From: Salticus scenicus
Lineage: Eukaryota > Arthropoda > Arachnida > Araneae > Salticidae
DNA length: 64,000 nucleotides
Assembly: GCA_963930645.1 (NCBI GenBank)
Contig: OZ005648.1
Coordinates: 244,071,436-244,135,435, forward strand
Direction: 5' to 3'
Below are positions 47,940 to 60,359 of the stretch, in pieces; position 1 is the stretch's first letter, and each line of letters starts with the position of its first letter. The notes under the pieces are model-generated. The model saw nothing but the letters and a program-made list of their open reading frames with translations. It was not told where the DNA came from and ran no database searches. The translations under genes were made by a program, and so were the position numbers.

Positions 47940-48092
47940 ATATATTTATTTATTTATTTATTTTTATATATGATGCTAAAAATCAGTATTTTTTTTTTTT
48001 TTTTAGAATAGAAAGAAATTTGTCACATCTAGACCACTTTGCGTTACGGTTTTAGTATACGACCCCTTTTGAATATTTGTTACTATTTGGCG

Positions 48093-48124
<32 letters not shown>

Positions 48125-48165
48125 GAGAATCGATTGTTAAAAAAAAAAAAAAAAAATCTTGTACC
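47940..48165. repeat. Homopolymer-rich junction
   Basis: (TTTA)n follows the element end; T-runs at 47991-48004 and 48099-48124 face an A-run at 48140-48157. Confidence 0.7.
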
Positions 48166-48174
48166 CTTTTGGCT

Positions 48175-48490
48175 TAGTTCTGATATATGTCGTCCTTGGC
48201 GGTTTTTGTATTTGGTGATCAAAAACACAATACGAAAATATACATGCTAGATGCACATTTTCGCAATATATTTAGATTTAGATATCATAAATTATCTCTA
48301 CAGAAGGGTTAAGTTAAAACACGTGTCATTTGTTATTTAGATTAAAACCACTTTAAAAGACGTAAAATTAAACTTTATTATAACTAAACAATATATATTA
48401 TACGAAATATTATTCCTTATTATTGATTGCACTCTTAATATACGTTATTAAAATAACCATCATTTTTTAAAGGAATTAAATGTGTTCCTC
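48175..48490 (-). repeat. Helitron-unit-related repeat, inverted copy
   Basis: GTCGTCCTTGGCGGTTTTTG, AATACGAAAATATACATGC, ATTGATTGCACTCTTAATAT and TATTAAAATAACCATCATTT are the reverse-complement order of about 85-310 in the 2.3-kb unit. It is diverged and lacks recognisable Helitron ends. Confidence 0.55.
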
Positions 48491-48494
48491 TTTT

Positions 48495-51400
48495 TTTTCT
48501 AATGCCTTATTTTTTACTATTAAATATTTTAGGTAATTTAAGGCAGTATATAATACTCAATATAAATTTCTAATGCACAGCTCGGTAATAATTTTACACA
48601 TTCGAAAATATCTGAAAAAATAATAATAATATTATCATTATTATTTTAATTATGAAAAAACTCTTACAGCGTCAATTTTTAATTTTTTTCTACCTATTTC
48701 TTTTAATAACGAAGGATAAAATGTACTCTATTCTGTATAAGAATTTTAGGTGATGATTATTTTCCTGCCATAATTAGAAATATGAAATGTATAATAGAAT
48801 TTTCAAATTCTGCAATGTTAAAAAATTATCAGTTCGAAATTAGAAGATTCTGTCATTTAAAAATGAGGTTGAATTTGACTCTAAAATACTTTTTATACCA
48901 AAATATATCCGAAGTATTTTATAATATGTTTTTAAATAAAAAGATAAATGTACTTTTAAGACAAAAAGTCAATTATGCAGACTCTACATTATTTCATTAT
49001 TCGCAAGAAGAAGTACACATATATATATATATAAACATAAACAATGTAAAAAATTGACAGTAAGAAAATTAATTTTCTAAAAGTCGAAAAAAAAAAATAT
49101 ATATATACATATATATATATCAGCAGACGACAAATTGCAATTCTAAATTCATTTTTTTATTAAAAATATCTAATGCGTTTTACTATTTATTTGTAGACGA
49201 CAAATTTCTTTGTTATCTGTAGCAACATTGACTTTTTTCCCCCTACACCATGAATGGCATTTTATGTTCTTTTCTAATTGTGAGTCATAAGACTGAAAAA
49301 ACAACAATTTGGAAAAACTTTTTGCATGTTGGCAAATGGAGTACCTTTATTAACATTTGTAATAAATTTGTGAATCAATGTGATAAAAATTTCTAACCAA
49401 CTGAAATGTCCTCCTTGGAATATTCGGCACACATTGATACCTCTCATGATGCAGAGGAGGACACAGACAAAAAACAAAACTTGACGCCAGCGACAGTAAC
49501 TTTTTTTTTAATATATAGAGATATAAATAGGTTATTCAATTTTTGTACATATGGAAGCTATTAAATTAGATCATAAATGTTGTACAAACGTTGGTTATAG
49601 GTTTTGCAAATGATAGGTGTTATTTTCATATGACTACTATCGAGCTATCATACCTTTATTGAATGAATAAAGAATGGATTTAATTTAATTTGTGATTGCT
49701 AATCTAAATTTTAATCATGTAATTAAAAAGTATTCAATAATAATTCTTTATTCAATATTTCTTGATCTAAAGTTCAAATTATTTATATTTTCTAATGTTG
49801 AATTTAATTCGACGGTATTTTCATATTCAAGAATAAATAAAAACACGTTATTTATTTATACGACAGCTCATACTACATCTTTCAGACTGCGTCGTTATCA
49901 GTTTTTATCTATTCAAAATTTCTTCTACAGTATTCATTTTCATATCCTAAATTCTTATTTAGCCTCTTAAAAAAACTCTGAATGTTATTTGTTGTTAATA
50001 CGCACAATTTTACATACATTCAAGTTCAACGGTACCCTGAGAAAAATTTTCTTATAAACGGCGATTTAGATTCTATGTTTACCTATTTCTTCTGCGAATA
50101 CCCTCATTAATCAACAAAATTTATAATTTTTTTCTTAATTCATGCTTAACTGTTCATAGAGTTGTTACATGAAATTTGGATCAGATTAACGGTTAATGCG
50201 TTAAGCTTCATTTATGTTAGATAATTACTTAAAATTTTAAATTGGTATCTTCAACCGATTAAAAGTAACATATTTAATATGAAAAGGTTGAACTAATTTC
50301 AATAGCATCAAAAACTAACTAAAAACTAACGTGGGCCCTCGACATTACAGCGTCAAATGAATTGCAATCTGAATCAACAAGTCACAAGTAAATCCTGAAC
50401 AACAATATTCATTCATTTGAAAGAGGTAAATATACGTTTTGTAAAAAAAGAAATAAATAACTAAACAAATAAAAATTTTGTTACTCAAGATATGCTGATT
50501 ATACAGATTATAGAATGAAAGTCTTCTGCTTGTTACTGTCAGGGTCATTGAAAATAGTATAAAATTCCTTAACTATCTTTTATTGCCTTCTTAAGTTCAC
50601 TTTAAATTTACAATAATAATTTAATTAATTTACTACTCTTTCAAGATTTACTCTATATTACATACCTTATAAGTAAATCTTACTATCATAAATATCAAGA
50701 AAAGAGCAGCATAGCAGCCATACATATACGGTAATGTCTAAGAATTTTAATCACCTCAGTTTATTAAAATTCTTATCTAATATGAGAAGTTTGAAAGATT
50801 CATCTTGTAGATGATAATATACATTCATAATCAATGTATATAATTTATATCAATGTATCAACTTCGAGAAAATTGGCACGCAGCACTGTTGGCATTATGA
50901 ACAAAATATAATTAGTATAATTGTATGGCAAAATCCGTATAAATATAATATTCTATATAATTATAGATATTTTTTCTTAAATAATGATATCCAAAGAAAT
51001 TTCATATCTCGCCAACAGAGAGACATAGTCCTAAAAATATTCAAAAGAATTTCATGTCATATCTCAAGCCAAGTCAAAATAATAAAAAAACAGAAGCCGA
51101 GAATCTTTGAGAATTAATTTGTTCTACCATATGAACACTCAAAAAAAATAAATAAATAAATAAATAAAACCCTGCAAAAAACAGTTATAAATATGAATAG
51201 CATTGTAAAAATCACTAAAAAAATAAAAATAATAGTAATATAAATATAAAATTAATTAATGAAAATACATGAATCAATAAAAAGTTTTTATTTTAATTCA
51301 AATATTTTTTTTAACATTCCCATGTATAAATAATGAAAGAAAAAACATTTGTATTATTAAATATTTTAATTAAATATGTATCTTCTATATGTGTATAAAT

Positions 51401-52597
51401 ATTTAAATCTTAAAACTGTAAATGATATCATATTTGTAAATAAATATGCTTCGTAGTTTTATATACAAAACTATATGCCTTTAAATTCGGAAAAACATAT
51501 CGTTAAAAACGTTAATGATTTACTTCCAGAGATATTTTTAGTCAAAAGGAACTTGATATCTGTAATCTAATAATTTGAAAGCAACTTTTTATCATGTACA
51601 TTTTAAAATAACCAAACAGTTTCACTTTACTTTCTGATTCTGGTTTTTAAAAGTGTGTTGCTATGGAAACAAAACGAGCAAGGGAAAGCAAAGACATGTT
51701 CTCTCAACTGATAAATTTTAAATGGCATTTTTGAATAAATTATTTTGTACGAATAAACGCAATACGGAAAAGTTTTTCATTCGTTTACTTTTTTAAATCG
51801 CCTTAGAATTTAACTATTTATCACAGAAAGATAAGAAGGGAAATATTTTAAAACAGAAATAATTAATTATTTTTAAAGATAAAATTAAAAATATTAAATT
51901 AAAAAAATCTTGCATTTCGCGACAAAAAAAATAACAAATCTCATTTATAAATGCTTTTAGATTTTCTTTTATTATTATTATTAATTTAAATCAAAATATA
52001 ACAATAGAAAATTACTAAAACGTACTTACTATATATATAATTATTTAATTCCAACTGTAAAATTTTACGTGACTGAGATGTGATATACAAGAAGCAGTAT
52101 TTTAATTCTAATCATAATTAAATGGTTCTTAGTTTCATCAACTTTATTTAGAGGAACCCAGGACAAAATGGGAGTATTCAAGTTTTTATTGTACAAAATG
52201 AAAACTAAACAATCCCTTGTCTATTTTTCTAAGTAATAGATATAAAATTCTACATAAAAGAGAATTTAATTTAGTACGACAAGACTTATTTTAATCTATT
52301 CTTCTATATAAAATAACTGTGTTTCATTCCCTAGCATAGATTATTATGTTCGTTTCTTAAAATTTCATTAGTATACGTTTAGCATAGAAGACACTTAGAG
52401 GCTTTTAAATTCTTGTTGTCATTTTGACGATGAATTAAATTGGTCATCGCAATTATGTAAGTAAACATCTTGGCGAGAAATGTGCGAGCTACTTCGGTGT
52501 CAAATTTCAAATTTCACCAAAAGGCTCTATTATGAGGCTATTTCATTTCTTTAGCACGATTTTTCATAATTTTATTTTAATTATTTTTAAAATGTTT

Positions 52598-52632
<35 letters not shown>

Positions 52633-52855
52633 TTAAAAAATTATTTATTTATTTATTTATTATTATTAAATAATTGTAAAGTTAGAACACGTTTTTATTA
52701 AATGAATTTTGAACCAATTACCCGATTGGACTAAAATACTCGGCTTTTCTAGATTTTGTCCAGATTAATAAGTATACCAATCTCTCTCTCTTAGATAACA
52801 TCTAACATTCCAGACTAAAAATCTAGACTAAAAATCTAGACAAATATGACATAGT
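48495..52855. other. Long AT-rich stretch, no gene seen
   Basis: It contains short (TA)n tracts (49019-49033, 49099-49121), (AATA)n near 51147-51168 and a T-run at 52598-52630. The frames of 60-92 codons (for example 48782-49057 and 49692-49970) are low-complexity and without domains. A short direct repeat GACTAAAAATCTA occurs at about 52814-52840. Confidence 0.5.
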
Positions 52856-52857
52856 TA

Positions 52858-53031
52858 CCAACATTTTATTTTATTCCGGAGCCTCTAATTCATACCACTT
52901 TATTTTTAGAGTATTTTTCTCCAGTATATAATTACGAAAAAATAAGAAAAATTTTCTCTTAAAAAAAAAAAAAAAAGTAGTATGGAATAGAGGCGGAGCT
53001 AAAAATACTCCGAAATAAATTAAAATGTTGG
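52858..53031. mobile_element. Foldback MITE, 174 bp
   Basis: The left end CCAACATTTTATTTTATTCC and the reverse complement of the right end, CCAACATTTTAATTTATTTC, both continue GGAG. Inner sequence CCTCTAATTCATACCACT also finds its inverted partner. An A-run (52961-52976) lies near the centre. No target duplication was seen. Confidence 0.6.
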
Positions 53032-53234
53032 CATCTCTGATAGGATGACAAAAATTCTGCTTTATGTATTTTAAATAAAAACAAAAATGTTTTCACGTTC
53101 ATTCATGGTGATAGATAAACATTGGTAACAAAGAAAAATCGCTGACCAAATGAATATGACAGTACGAATTGTCGGACATAAAAAAAAATGAAATAAAAAG
53201 TACGCATCGATTGATTATTTATAAATATGTATGT

Positions 53235-53242
53235 ATATATAC

Positions 53243-53305
<63 letters not shown>
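53235..53305. repeat. (TA)n microsatellite
   Basis: About 65 bases of TA repeat directly abut the next element; its last TA serves as that element's left flank. Confidence 0.9.
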
Positions 53306-53308
<3 letters not shown>

Positions 53309-53774
53309 TGAGAAAAAAAATATACTGCCGTTCTCTAGAATGAATAAATGGCTATTTTCTAAATTCCTTAACTAGAAATATAGATTTCCGAGTTATGCGC
53401 ATAAGGCACGCCAATAATAGACGAAATTATCGAGAATTTCTAGTGTACACATTTCTAAATAGTGAAGCAATATTCTGAATACTCTAAATATTCTGAATCA
53501 TTTATATTGCGAGAAATTCTTGCTTGATTTTCTAGAATTTGGTAATAAACCAAGATTATAGTTGCAGAAACCCGCCTCTTGTAGTCTCATTTATTTGCAG
53601 AGATTTTTAAATAACTTTGCCCTCGAGAATATAGGCAAACGCTCTAGAATTCTAATAGGTGCTTCTAGAACTTGCTTTCCAAGGGGACTAGAATTTATAA
53701 GAATGACATGAAACTATTTTTTCTAGAGCCACAATTTAGATTCTAGATGTCAGTTACAGAACTTTTTCTCAGTG
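53306..53774. mobile_element. MITE with CACTGAGAAAAA ends and many CTAGAA motifs
   Basis: The left end CACTGAGAAAAAAAATATAC and the reverse complement of the right end, CACTGAGAAAAAGTTCTGTA, are inverted, with TA on both sides (53304-53305 and 53775-53776). The 469-bp body contains at least eight CTAGA motifs, most as CTAGAA or TTCTAGA. The CACTGAGAAAAA end type is common among arthropod MITEs. There is no coding frame. Confidence 0.7.
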
Positions 53775-53779
53775 TATAA

Positions 53780-55500
53780 ATGTAAATAGTATAAACAGTA
53801 TAAATAACTATTTGTTTTAAACGTACTAAATGAAGAGTTAAATTAACTGTATCTTTTATATGAATGCGGTATATATATATATTTTTTAAATTATTTTTAT
53901 CATCATTACTAATATTAATAATATAATAAATATTTAAGATCATGGCTTTAAAACAATTAAATTTTTCGTCTCTTATAATAGTAATACTAATTATGAAGTA
54001 AACTAATACAATCTGTCGCAATGCAAGCTATCATAACTCATATAAATAAGTTGAAAACTATTACGGCAAAGAAAAGAAAATTTCGTAAAACTATATAACG
54101 TTGGAAACCTATGACCACTTATGACCATAATATGAAAAAAAAATAATAATAATTATCTTTAATTTCGTGATGAGAAAAGCTCTTTTTTTTTTTTTTATCG
54201 TAATTTTCAAAATAGATTTATAAAACTTTTAAGCACGGACATTTTTTTAAAAGTAAATAAGAATGTGTTGTATACTGTTATTGACCTGAAATTACTTGAT
54301 ATACCTACAGTTTCAGTGCTATATATAGTTTTCAAATATGGAAATTCGAAAGAAAGGCCTTCTTTTAAATATGACGTCAATTTCAAAAAATGGTACTTAC
54401 ATTTATTTTTCACATATAAATGTACATAGTCTCTTAAAAATGACATCATTTTTAACAGAATTCGTAAAAATCTTATATCCAATGTGACTCCAATTGCAAA
54501 AAAATAAATAAATAAATAAAAAATCCTGCTGTTTGTATGTGTTCGGTTTTAAAGGATAAACACCAACTAATAAGCATTTTTCCTGTCAACAGCACAGCAA
54601 ACTAACTTTCGATTTTTCCAGTGACACCGAAATTAGTATAATGCCTTCACATCTATTAAGAAAAAATGTGTCAAAAAAGACTTTCGGAGACAAACTAATA
54701 AAAAATTATTAAGTTCAACGATTAATAACACAATAGAGTTGTCTGCCGACCAACATTTTAGACAGTTAACTACCAAAACAGGGGCGCTTTGACAAAAGAT
54801 TGCCTATTTCAGGGGAAATAGACCCACCTTACAAGGACTGCACGCCTTTATGGCACCGTGGATAAGTCTAAGCAATTGAGACAGAAAAGTCATTCATGAA
54901 CTTTTTCTTCAAATAACACCATTGGAGGTGAAAAAAAAGTTTGTCTCCCAAAAATGAGTATAAATGGAACGACAAAAAAAAAAAAAAAAAAAGGGAGAAA
55001 GGAAAGAAAAGAAAAAATAAATAAGAGGGAATTTTTTTGAAAGTTCGGCTCAATTTCAAACTCAGATCATCTAAATCTTCAAACCATATATGACTAAGAC
55101 AAATTTGAGCAACGTACATTGGAAGTTTCTTACATAAGTTTTAAGGACTTATCTTCATCCTAATTTCTAAGTAGAGAAATTAAGTGAGGATTTTATTAAC
55201 TTCTTAAATTTATTTTCCCATAAATTGGACTGTTGGTTGGAATTGAAATCCTCATTTTTGAACCCATCTTCTGTATAGGAATTTATTGTATAGAGCTAGT
55301 GAAGCTTCGTTAAATTTTATTTGTGCTCAAAATAAATAAATAGACTTATACCTTCAATTAAGTTGTATTTCTCTAAAAGAATTAAACTTTAGTTAGCGTA
55401 CCGTATCATCCGTCGTAAAGGTTACAGCAGCAACAAAGTGCTTCTATGCTAGAAAAATTAAGCAATTACTTTAATTCCTACGTTTCTTTTTCTTGGAATA
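53780..55500. other. AT-rich spacer
   Basis: Frames at 53743-54021, 54207-54482 and 54868-55119 are AT- or A-run-driven. About 54700-54930 is less AT-rich but unassigned. No gene seen. Confidence 0.5.
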
Positions 55501-55576
55501 GTATTTACGCTAGGGTGACCAGACGTCTTCATTTTCTGAGGACAGTCCTCATTTTTCAAGTGTTGTCCTCAGTTGC

Positions 55577-55798
55577 CTGTTTGTTTGGTTATTGATAACA
55601 CATATACATCAGATTTGTATGTTTGACTTCTATTCCGCTAGTAAATCTTCGTCAGATGAAGACAGATAGCACATGACAGAATTACAATATGAAGATTTTG
55701 GAAACACATCCTGGGCCAGCGTGGGAATCGAACCCGCTCTCCTACGCTCGAAGGCGATTAGCAGTGTGCTGACATAACCACTCGGACACGGAGGGCCC
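55577..55798 (-). mobile_element. tRNA-Ser-derived SINE with 10-bp target duplication
   Basis: CCTCAGTTGC flanks the element exactly (55567-55576 and 55799-55808). On the minus strand it starts GGGGCCCTCC, followed by an A box TGTCCGAGTGGT (55777-55788), an anticodon-like loop CTGCTAA and a B box GGTTCGATTCC (55724-55734). These give it the layout of tRNA-Ser(GCT), though the acceptor stem pairs only in part. The tRNA-like head is about 85 bp and an unrelated body of about 135 bp follows. The tail is AATAACCAAACAAACAGG rather than poly(A). The intact internal promoter motifs and matching duplications suggest a fairly recent insertion. Confidence 0.8.
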
Positions 55799-56141
55799 CC
55801 TCAGTTGCTTTCAAACGTTCTCATATCCTCATTTGTCCTCATTTTTGGACGTTTGTTCTCATTTGTCCTCATTTTTCTGTAATTTCCTTCTTTACTTAAA
55901 ATTTTAACATTAGAGCTGCTGCTAACCTTATTAGTTTTCAATACTGATTCTAAAATTCAACACAGCATAAAAAAAATCACGATTCTTTGATTCATTTAAT
56001 TCATTTTTAAATCATTTCTATTACTAGGCAATACACATAATGTATTTTTCTATTGGAAGATTTTACTCTTTGCAATGGAAAAGCATTTTTTTGCAACACT
56101 GAAAACTGACTAATTCAGGGATAGGAGCTGAACGCAGATTA

Positions 56142-56350
56142 CATTTGGCAACAAAAATAGCCGAGACTTGCCAATAACTCCGATATCAAAAAAGTACACT
56201 TAAAACTGTTTTGTTAAATAAATCCTTGTCGAATCATGTTCTTGGACTGACTAAGAACATGACTCGACAAGGATTTAACAAATCAGTATTAAGTGTACTT
56301 TTTTTAGACAGGGAATGTTGCGAGTGCTCGGATACTTTTGCTGCCGAAAG
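56142..56350. mobile_element. Palindromic MITE, diverged copy inside the hAT-like element
   Basis: It belongs to the family of 59790-60002 and 60143-60354. AAAAAAGTACACTT and AATCCTTGTCGAATCATGTT pair with inverted partners around a short GACTGA loop. The outer ends are CATTTGGCAACAAAAAT and, inverted, CTTTCGGCAGCAAAAGT. TA flanks both ends. Confidence 0.7.
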
Positions 56351-57009
56351 TACCTTTGCTGACATCTCACGATTTTTTGCTCTCGTGAGTTAATAGTGCT
56401 ACTCGAAGGTCAACATAATAGCTAGTTTGCAGAACATTCATGCTTCATTCCGTCAGATTAGAGGTCAATTCCTATTCCTAACGTAGACTGTTTTTGACCT
56501 TGTTCAGATTGCCTTTTCCTTTTAAAATGTTAGTTATTGGATCATTACCATATGAAGTAGTTATGATTTCGTTTACACTAAAACCTTGGTCTGTACAACA
56601 GTAACAATTGTATTAAAACAGTTTATAATAGTACTAATAGAAGTAGATATAAAATAGTTTGGTACTTTCGTATCAACCGCATATCAGAAAATAATACTTT
56701 TGTATAAACAGCCTGGCCATATACGAAGAGAAGTATAATGTGTACAAGTTTATGATAATGTTTACTGTAAATTTAATAATGCTTTTATGTTTATCGTATA
56801 AGTTCATAAGTGGTATAAATTTATCATAGAGATGATTAATAACTGCAAGTGGGGTTAATATAAGCTAATTTTATGCTATATTTTATGAAATTTTGTGTCC
56901 TCAGAAATGTCCTGAAGAAAACTGTCCTCGTTTTCTCATGGAAATGAGGACATCGCCTAATTTGTCCTCATTTTGCATTTAAAAAATCTGGTCATCCTAA
57001 TTTACACCA

Positions 57010-58330
57010 TTTTTTTTAATTGTTTTGGGTCAGATTTGATGCTTATTTTTACTTTACTATAAACTTTTACATCAGAATTTTAATTATTTTAATCATGACC
57101 ATTCACTATAAAATTCTTATAGATTAATTAGTAAAATTTAAAGATGCATTCATTTAAACCTTTATTACTTTGAGAATTCTCTATAGAAAGATGTCAGCAA
57201 AAATATAATATTGTTAAGTAGGTTGGAAATTGAAAATTAATGAAAATTATTAATTAAACAATTTTCAAAATAAGATTTACCTGAAAAATTGTAAAATCCT
57301 AACGATCTGACATTCAGTTATCAAACTATCAAAAAATATCAATGGAATTTAATTTTCAACTATTAATACAATGATAATGCTTTTACGCATATTAAAATAA
57401 AAAAGCGACTTACAAAATCTGTCCAAACTATTTGACTTTCAGTAATCCTATACGAAAATATCAATCAAATTTAATATTACAATAATTATTTATTAATAGT
57501 TCTTGTATACACTATTCACGGAGAACAGCGTCGGATACAAGGACATAATAAAATAATCTGGTGTGTCACTCGCACTACTTTCTCTTTTCCTGAAATTTAA
57601 TACTATAAATACAGGTTGGAGATTAAGAGGTGAGATAACGAGTACTGTTATGTAAACATATGTTAAACAATTCAAATTAGGCTTAGGAAGAGTTTTATAT
57701 GATAATTAGTTCTGTGTGAAGGGGCTACCACCCCCCTCAACACCCCGTTTCATTAATGTACAAAAAACAAGCGATGAACATTTAGCTTAAAACATAAATT
57801 AATTACCATATCTCTATGAGGAATTTATTTCAATTCCCGAACAGCCTTCCTGGAAATGGTAAAATATTATTAGTAAAGCACATATACCAACAACAAGTAA
57901 CTAGTGTGTTGTGGCCACCACACGACATTCTTCTATATTTTCCTATGCAAATTCACTCAGTAAAAATCATTTATTAAAATTATTATTTAAAAAAATTATC
58001 TTCCATGATAATGCACACGGTTTCCTTATTAGAGAAGTAATGTAACACTTAATATAAAAAAAAAAGTTGAATTTATTCTCAATATTACATTTTAAAAAAA
58101 TCGATAACTTTATTTTAAATTATCGCACATCGATGGTTCAACCATTCGTTTTAAAGGTATTGGCAATCTCTTTTGAAAGATACCCATCATGAAAATTTAC
58201 TCACCTCGAGGGGGGAGGCGAGGCCCCTACATACACAATTTTTTTCCCCAGTTGACTATCTCTATCACAAAAAATATATATTCGTTTCATTTGGTTTAGT
58301 GCAGTCTATAGATGTTAAACTCTACTTACC
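57010..58330. other. AT-rich spacer
   Basis: GTTGTGGCCACCACACGACATTC at about 57910 resembles stretches near 62215 and 63303, suggesting a minor dispersed repeat. No gene seen. Confidence 0.4.
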
Positions 58331-58334
58331 TGCA

Positions 58335-58660
58335 ATTTCCCCCATAGTCGTAATGTATTTGAATACTTTTGAGTATTCCTGTATACGAACCATTGGCTTC
58401 ATCTCGACGAAAAGCTTAGTGTAGCATCCCTATATCATACACATTTAGAATAATGAGTTTGGAATTTCTGCTAATATTTGTTATTGAGATATGCTGATAA
58501 CACACACAGAGACACACAGACTGACAGACACACAGACCATTCACTAAAAACATGATTTTCGTATTCAGGGGACCTCAGAACATGTAAATATAACAAAAAC
58601 TCACGTTCGAAAATTTGACCCTAAAACAATACTTTCTTGACCCTATGGGTAAGAGAAAGT
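58335..58660 (+). repeat. Dispersed repeat related to the 11.4-14.6 kb array
   Basis: GTAATGTATTTGAATACTTT and GAGTATTCCTGTATACGAAC match the array sub-repeat. TGCTAATATTTGTTA, an ACACAGACTGACAGAC tract, GGACCTCAGAAC, GACCCTAAAACA and a terminal hairpin around ACTTTCTTGACCC / GGGTAAGAGAAAGT match 20690-21080. Confidence 0.65.
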
Positions 58661-58890
58661 AATTAGAAGCACATAAAAAAGCGAGTCAAATGCTCAACAA
58701 GTTTTCTGATGTTTAAAGAAACATCACCAAATTTGGCATTAAAAAATTTCCTAACTACGGACTAAATAGATTGTTACAATTAATTGGTAGTATTATTACC
58801 AATTAATTGCAATAATGCTACCTTAGCGTGTTTAAAACCTTCAATTTGGAGAAATTTTCATTTATACCCATTTCTAAAGCTTCTTTCTTT

Positions 58891-58922
<32 letters not shown>

Positions 58923-58934
58923 TCTTTTACAGTA

Positions 58935-59505
58935 TATTCATACACGACAGTCCTTAGTATTTTGCTGTGGCTTTTTACTTCTTTATATTTTCAATAGCAG
59001 AAAATACTGGTAATATATAGTATTAGTCAACCAGGAAAACAAGGTTGTCTCTGTAGGACCATGAAAGAAGAGTACACCTTTCTTGGTGGAGTATAGTTTT
59101 AATATGACTATTTTTTAAAGAACTCGTCAATACCTTTAAAAAGAATGGTTGAAACATAGATATGCATGTGATAATTTAAAACAAAGTTATAGTTTTTTTT
59201 TTTTTCCCAATATATTTATACTACAGTCCTTAGTATTTTGCTGTGGCTTTTTACTTTCTTATATATTCAATAGCAGAAAATACTGGTAATATATGGTATT
59301 AGTCAACCAGGAAAACAAGGTTGTCTCTGTAGGAGCATGAAAGAAGGACAACTCCACCTCGTTTCAAGTTACTCCACCTTTCTTGGTGGAGAAAAGCTTT
59401 AATATGACTACTTTTTAAAGAACTCGTCAATACCTTTAAAAAGAATGGTTGAACGATAGATACACATGCGATAATTTGAAACAAAGTTTTTTTTTTTTTT
59501 TCCAA
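58935..59505 (+). repeat. Tandem duplication, about 280-bp unit
   Basis: The two units (about 58935-59205 and 59215-59500) both read CAGTCCTTAGTATTTTGCTG, AGCAGAAAATACTGGTAATA, GTCAACCAGGAAAACAAGGT and AGAACTCGTCAATACCTTTA. Each ends in a T-run. The second has an insertion containing ACTCCACCTCGTTTC before the shared TCTTGGTGGAG. Confidence 0.85.
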
Positions 59506-59789
59506 TGAAAAAAATAAAAAAATAAATAAAAATAAAGCCTAAAGAATGCATTTTCTTTTATGTCGTCTGTATGGAATATATTTGATTTTCTTTGAACATT
59601 CAGGGTAAATTTGGGTAAGATGCCGTATCACGTGCTTGTCTTATACGCAGGCGCCGTAAAGAGACAGTGATGGCCACTCATAGAAGAAGTATATCAATAA
59701 CGAGACTTCAATTATGTTACTTTTTTTGCGAATTTTAAGAAATTTCTTATATTAGTTTGGATCACTAATCCATTTCTCTTCATCTGGTA

Positions 59790-60002
59790 CAGTCGGTAAT
59801 AAAAGTGTCCGAACACTAGCAAAATTTCTTATGTAAAAAAAGTACACTTCATACGGTTTTGTGAAATAAATCCTTATCGAATCATATTCTTACACTGACT
59901 AAGAACAGGATTTGACAATGATTTATTTAACAAAACCGTATGAAGTGTACTTTTTTTACATAGGGATTTTTGCTAGTGTTCGGACACTTTTGTTACCAAT
60001 TG
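59790..60002. mobile_element. Palindromic MITE, copy 2 (213 bp)
   Basis: The ends are CAGTCGGTAATAAAAGTGTC and, inverted, CAATTGGTAACAAAAGTGTC, followed by CGAACACTAGCAAAA on both arms. Pairing then continues almost to the centre (CACTGA). TA flanks at 59788-59789 and 60003-60004 suggest a Tc1/mariner-type target. Confidence 0.85.
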
Positions 60003-60142
60003 TAATTATTTACTGTTAATATGATGGTAAAAATGCTTATAATCTATTTTGCCTATTAAATTAAGCTTTAAAGATTGAAGAAAATTTGTAAACGAAGTTA
60101 AAAAGCCTTCAGTTATAACATCAAACAATAACTTTTTATATA

Positions 60143-60354
60143 CAGTCGATAACAAAACTGTCCGAACACTAGCAAAAATTCCTATATAAAAAAGTACGCT
60201 TAATACAGTTTTGCTAAATAAATCCTTGTCGAATCCTGTTCTTAGACTGACTAAGAACAGGATTCGACAAGGATTTATTTAACAAAACAGTATGAAGTGT
60301 ACTTTTTTTACATAGGAATTTTTGCTAGCGTTCGGACACTTTTGTTACTGACTG
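60143..60354. mobile_element. Palindromic MITE, copy 3 (212 bp)
   Basis: This is the same family as the neighbour 140 bp to the left: CAGTCGATAACAAAACTGTC and, inverted, CAGTCAGTAACAAAAGTGTC. The inner arms AATCCTTGTCGAATCCTGTT and AACAGGATTCGACAAGGATT are perfect inverts. TA flanks at 60141-60142 and 60355-60356. Confidence 0.85.
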
Positions 60355-60359
60355 TATTT

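Larger units (their letters stand above)
55511..56999 (+). mobile_element. hAT-like non-autonomous element with nested insertions
   Basis: The left end TAGGGTGACCAGA and the reverse complement of the right end, TAGGATGACCAGA, match at 12 of 13 bases and fit the YAGNG start of hAT ends. Eight-base flanks ATTTACGC (55503-55510) and ATTTACAC (57000-57007) match at 7 of 8, and an 8-bp target duplication is a hAT hallmark. Near both ends TGTCCTCATTTT-type blocks are repeated several times. No transposase frame remains. A SINE and a palindromic MITE lie inside, so this insertion is older than both. Confidence 0.8.
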
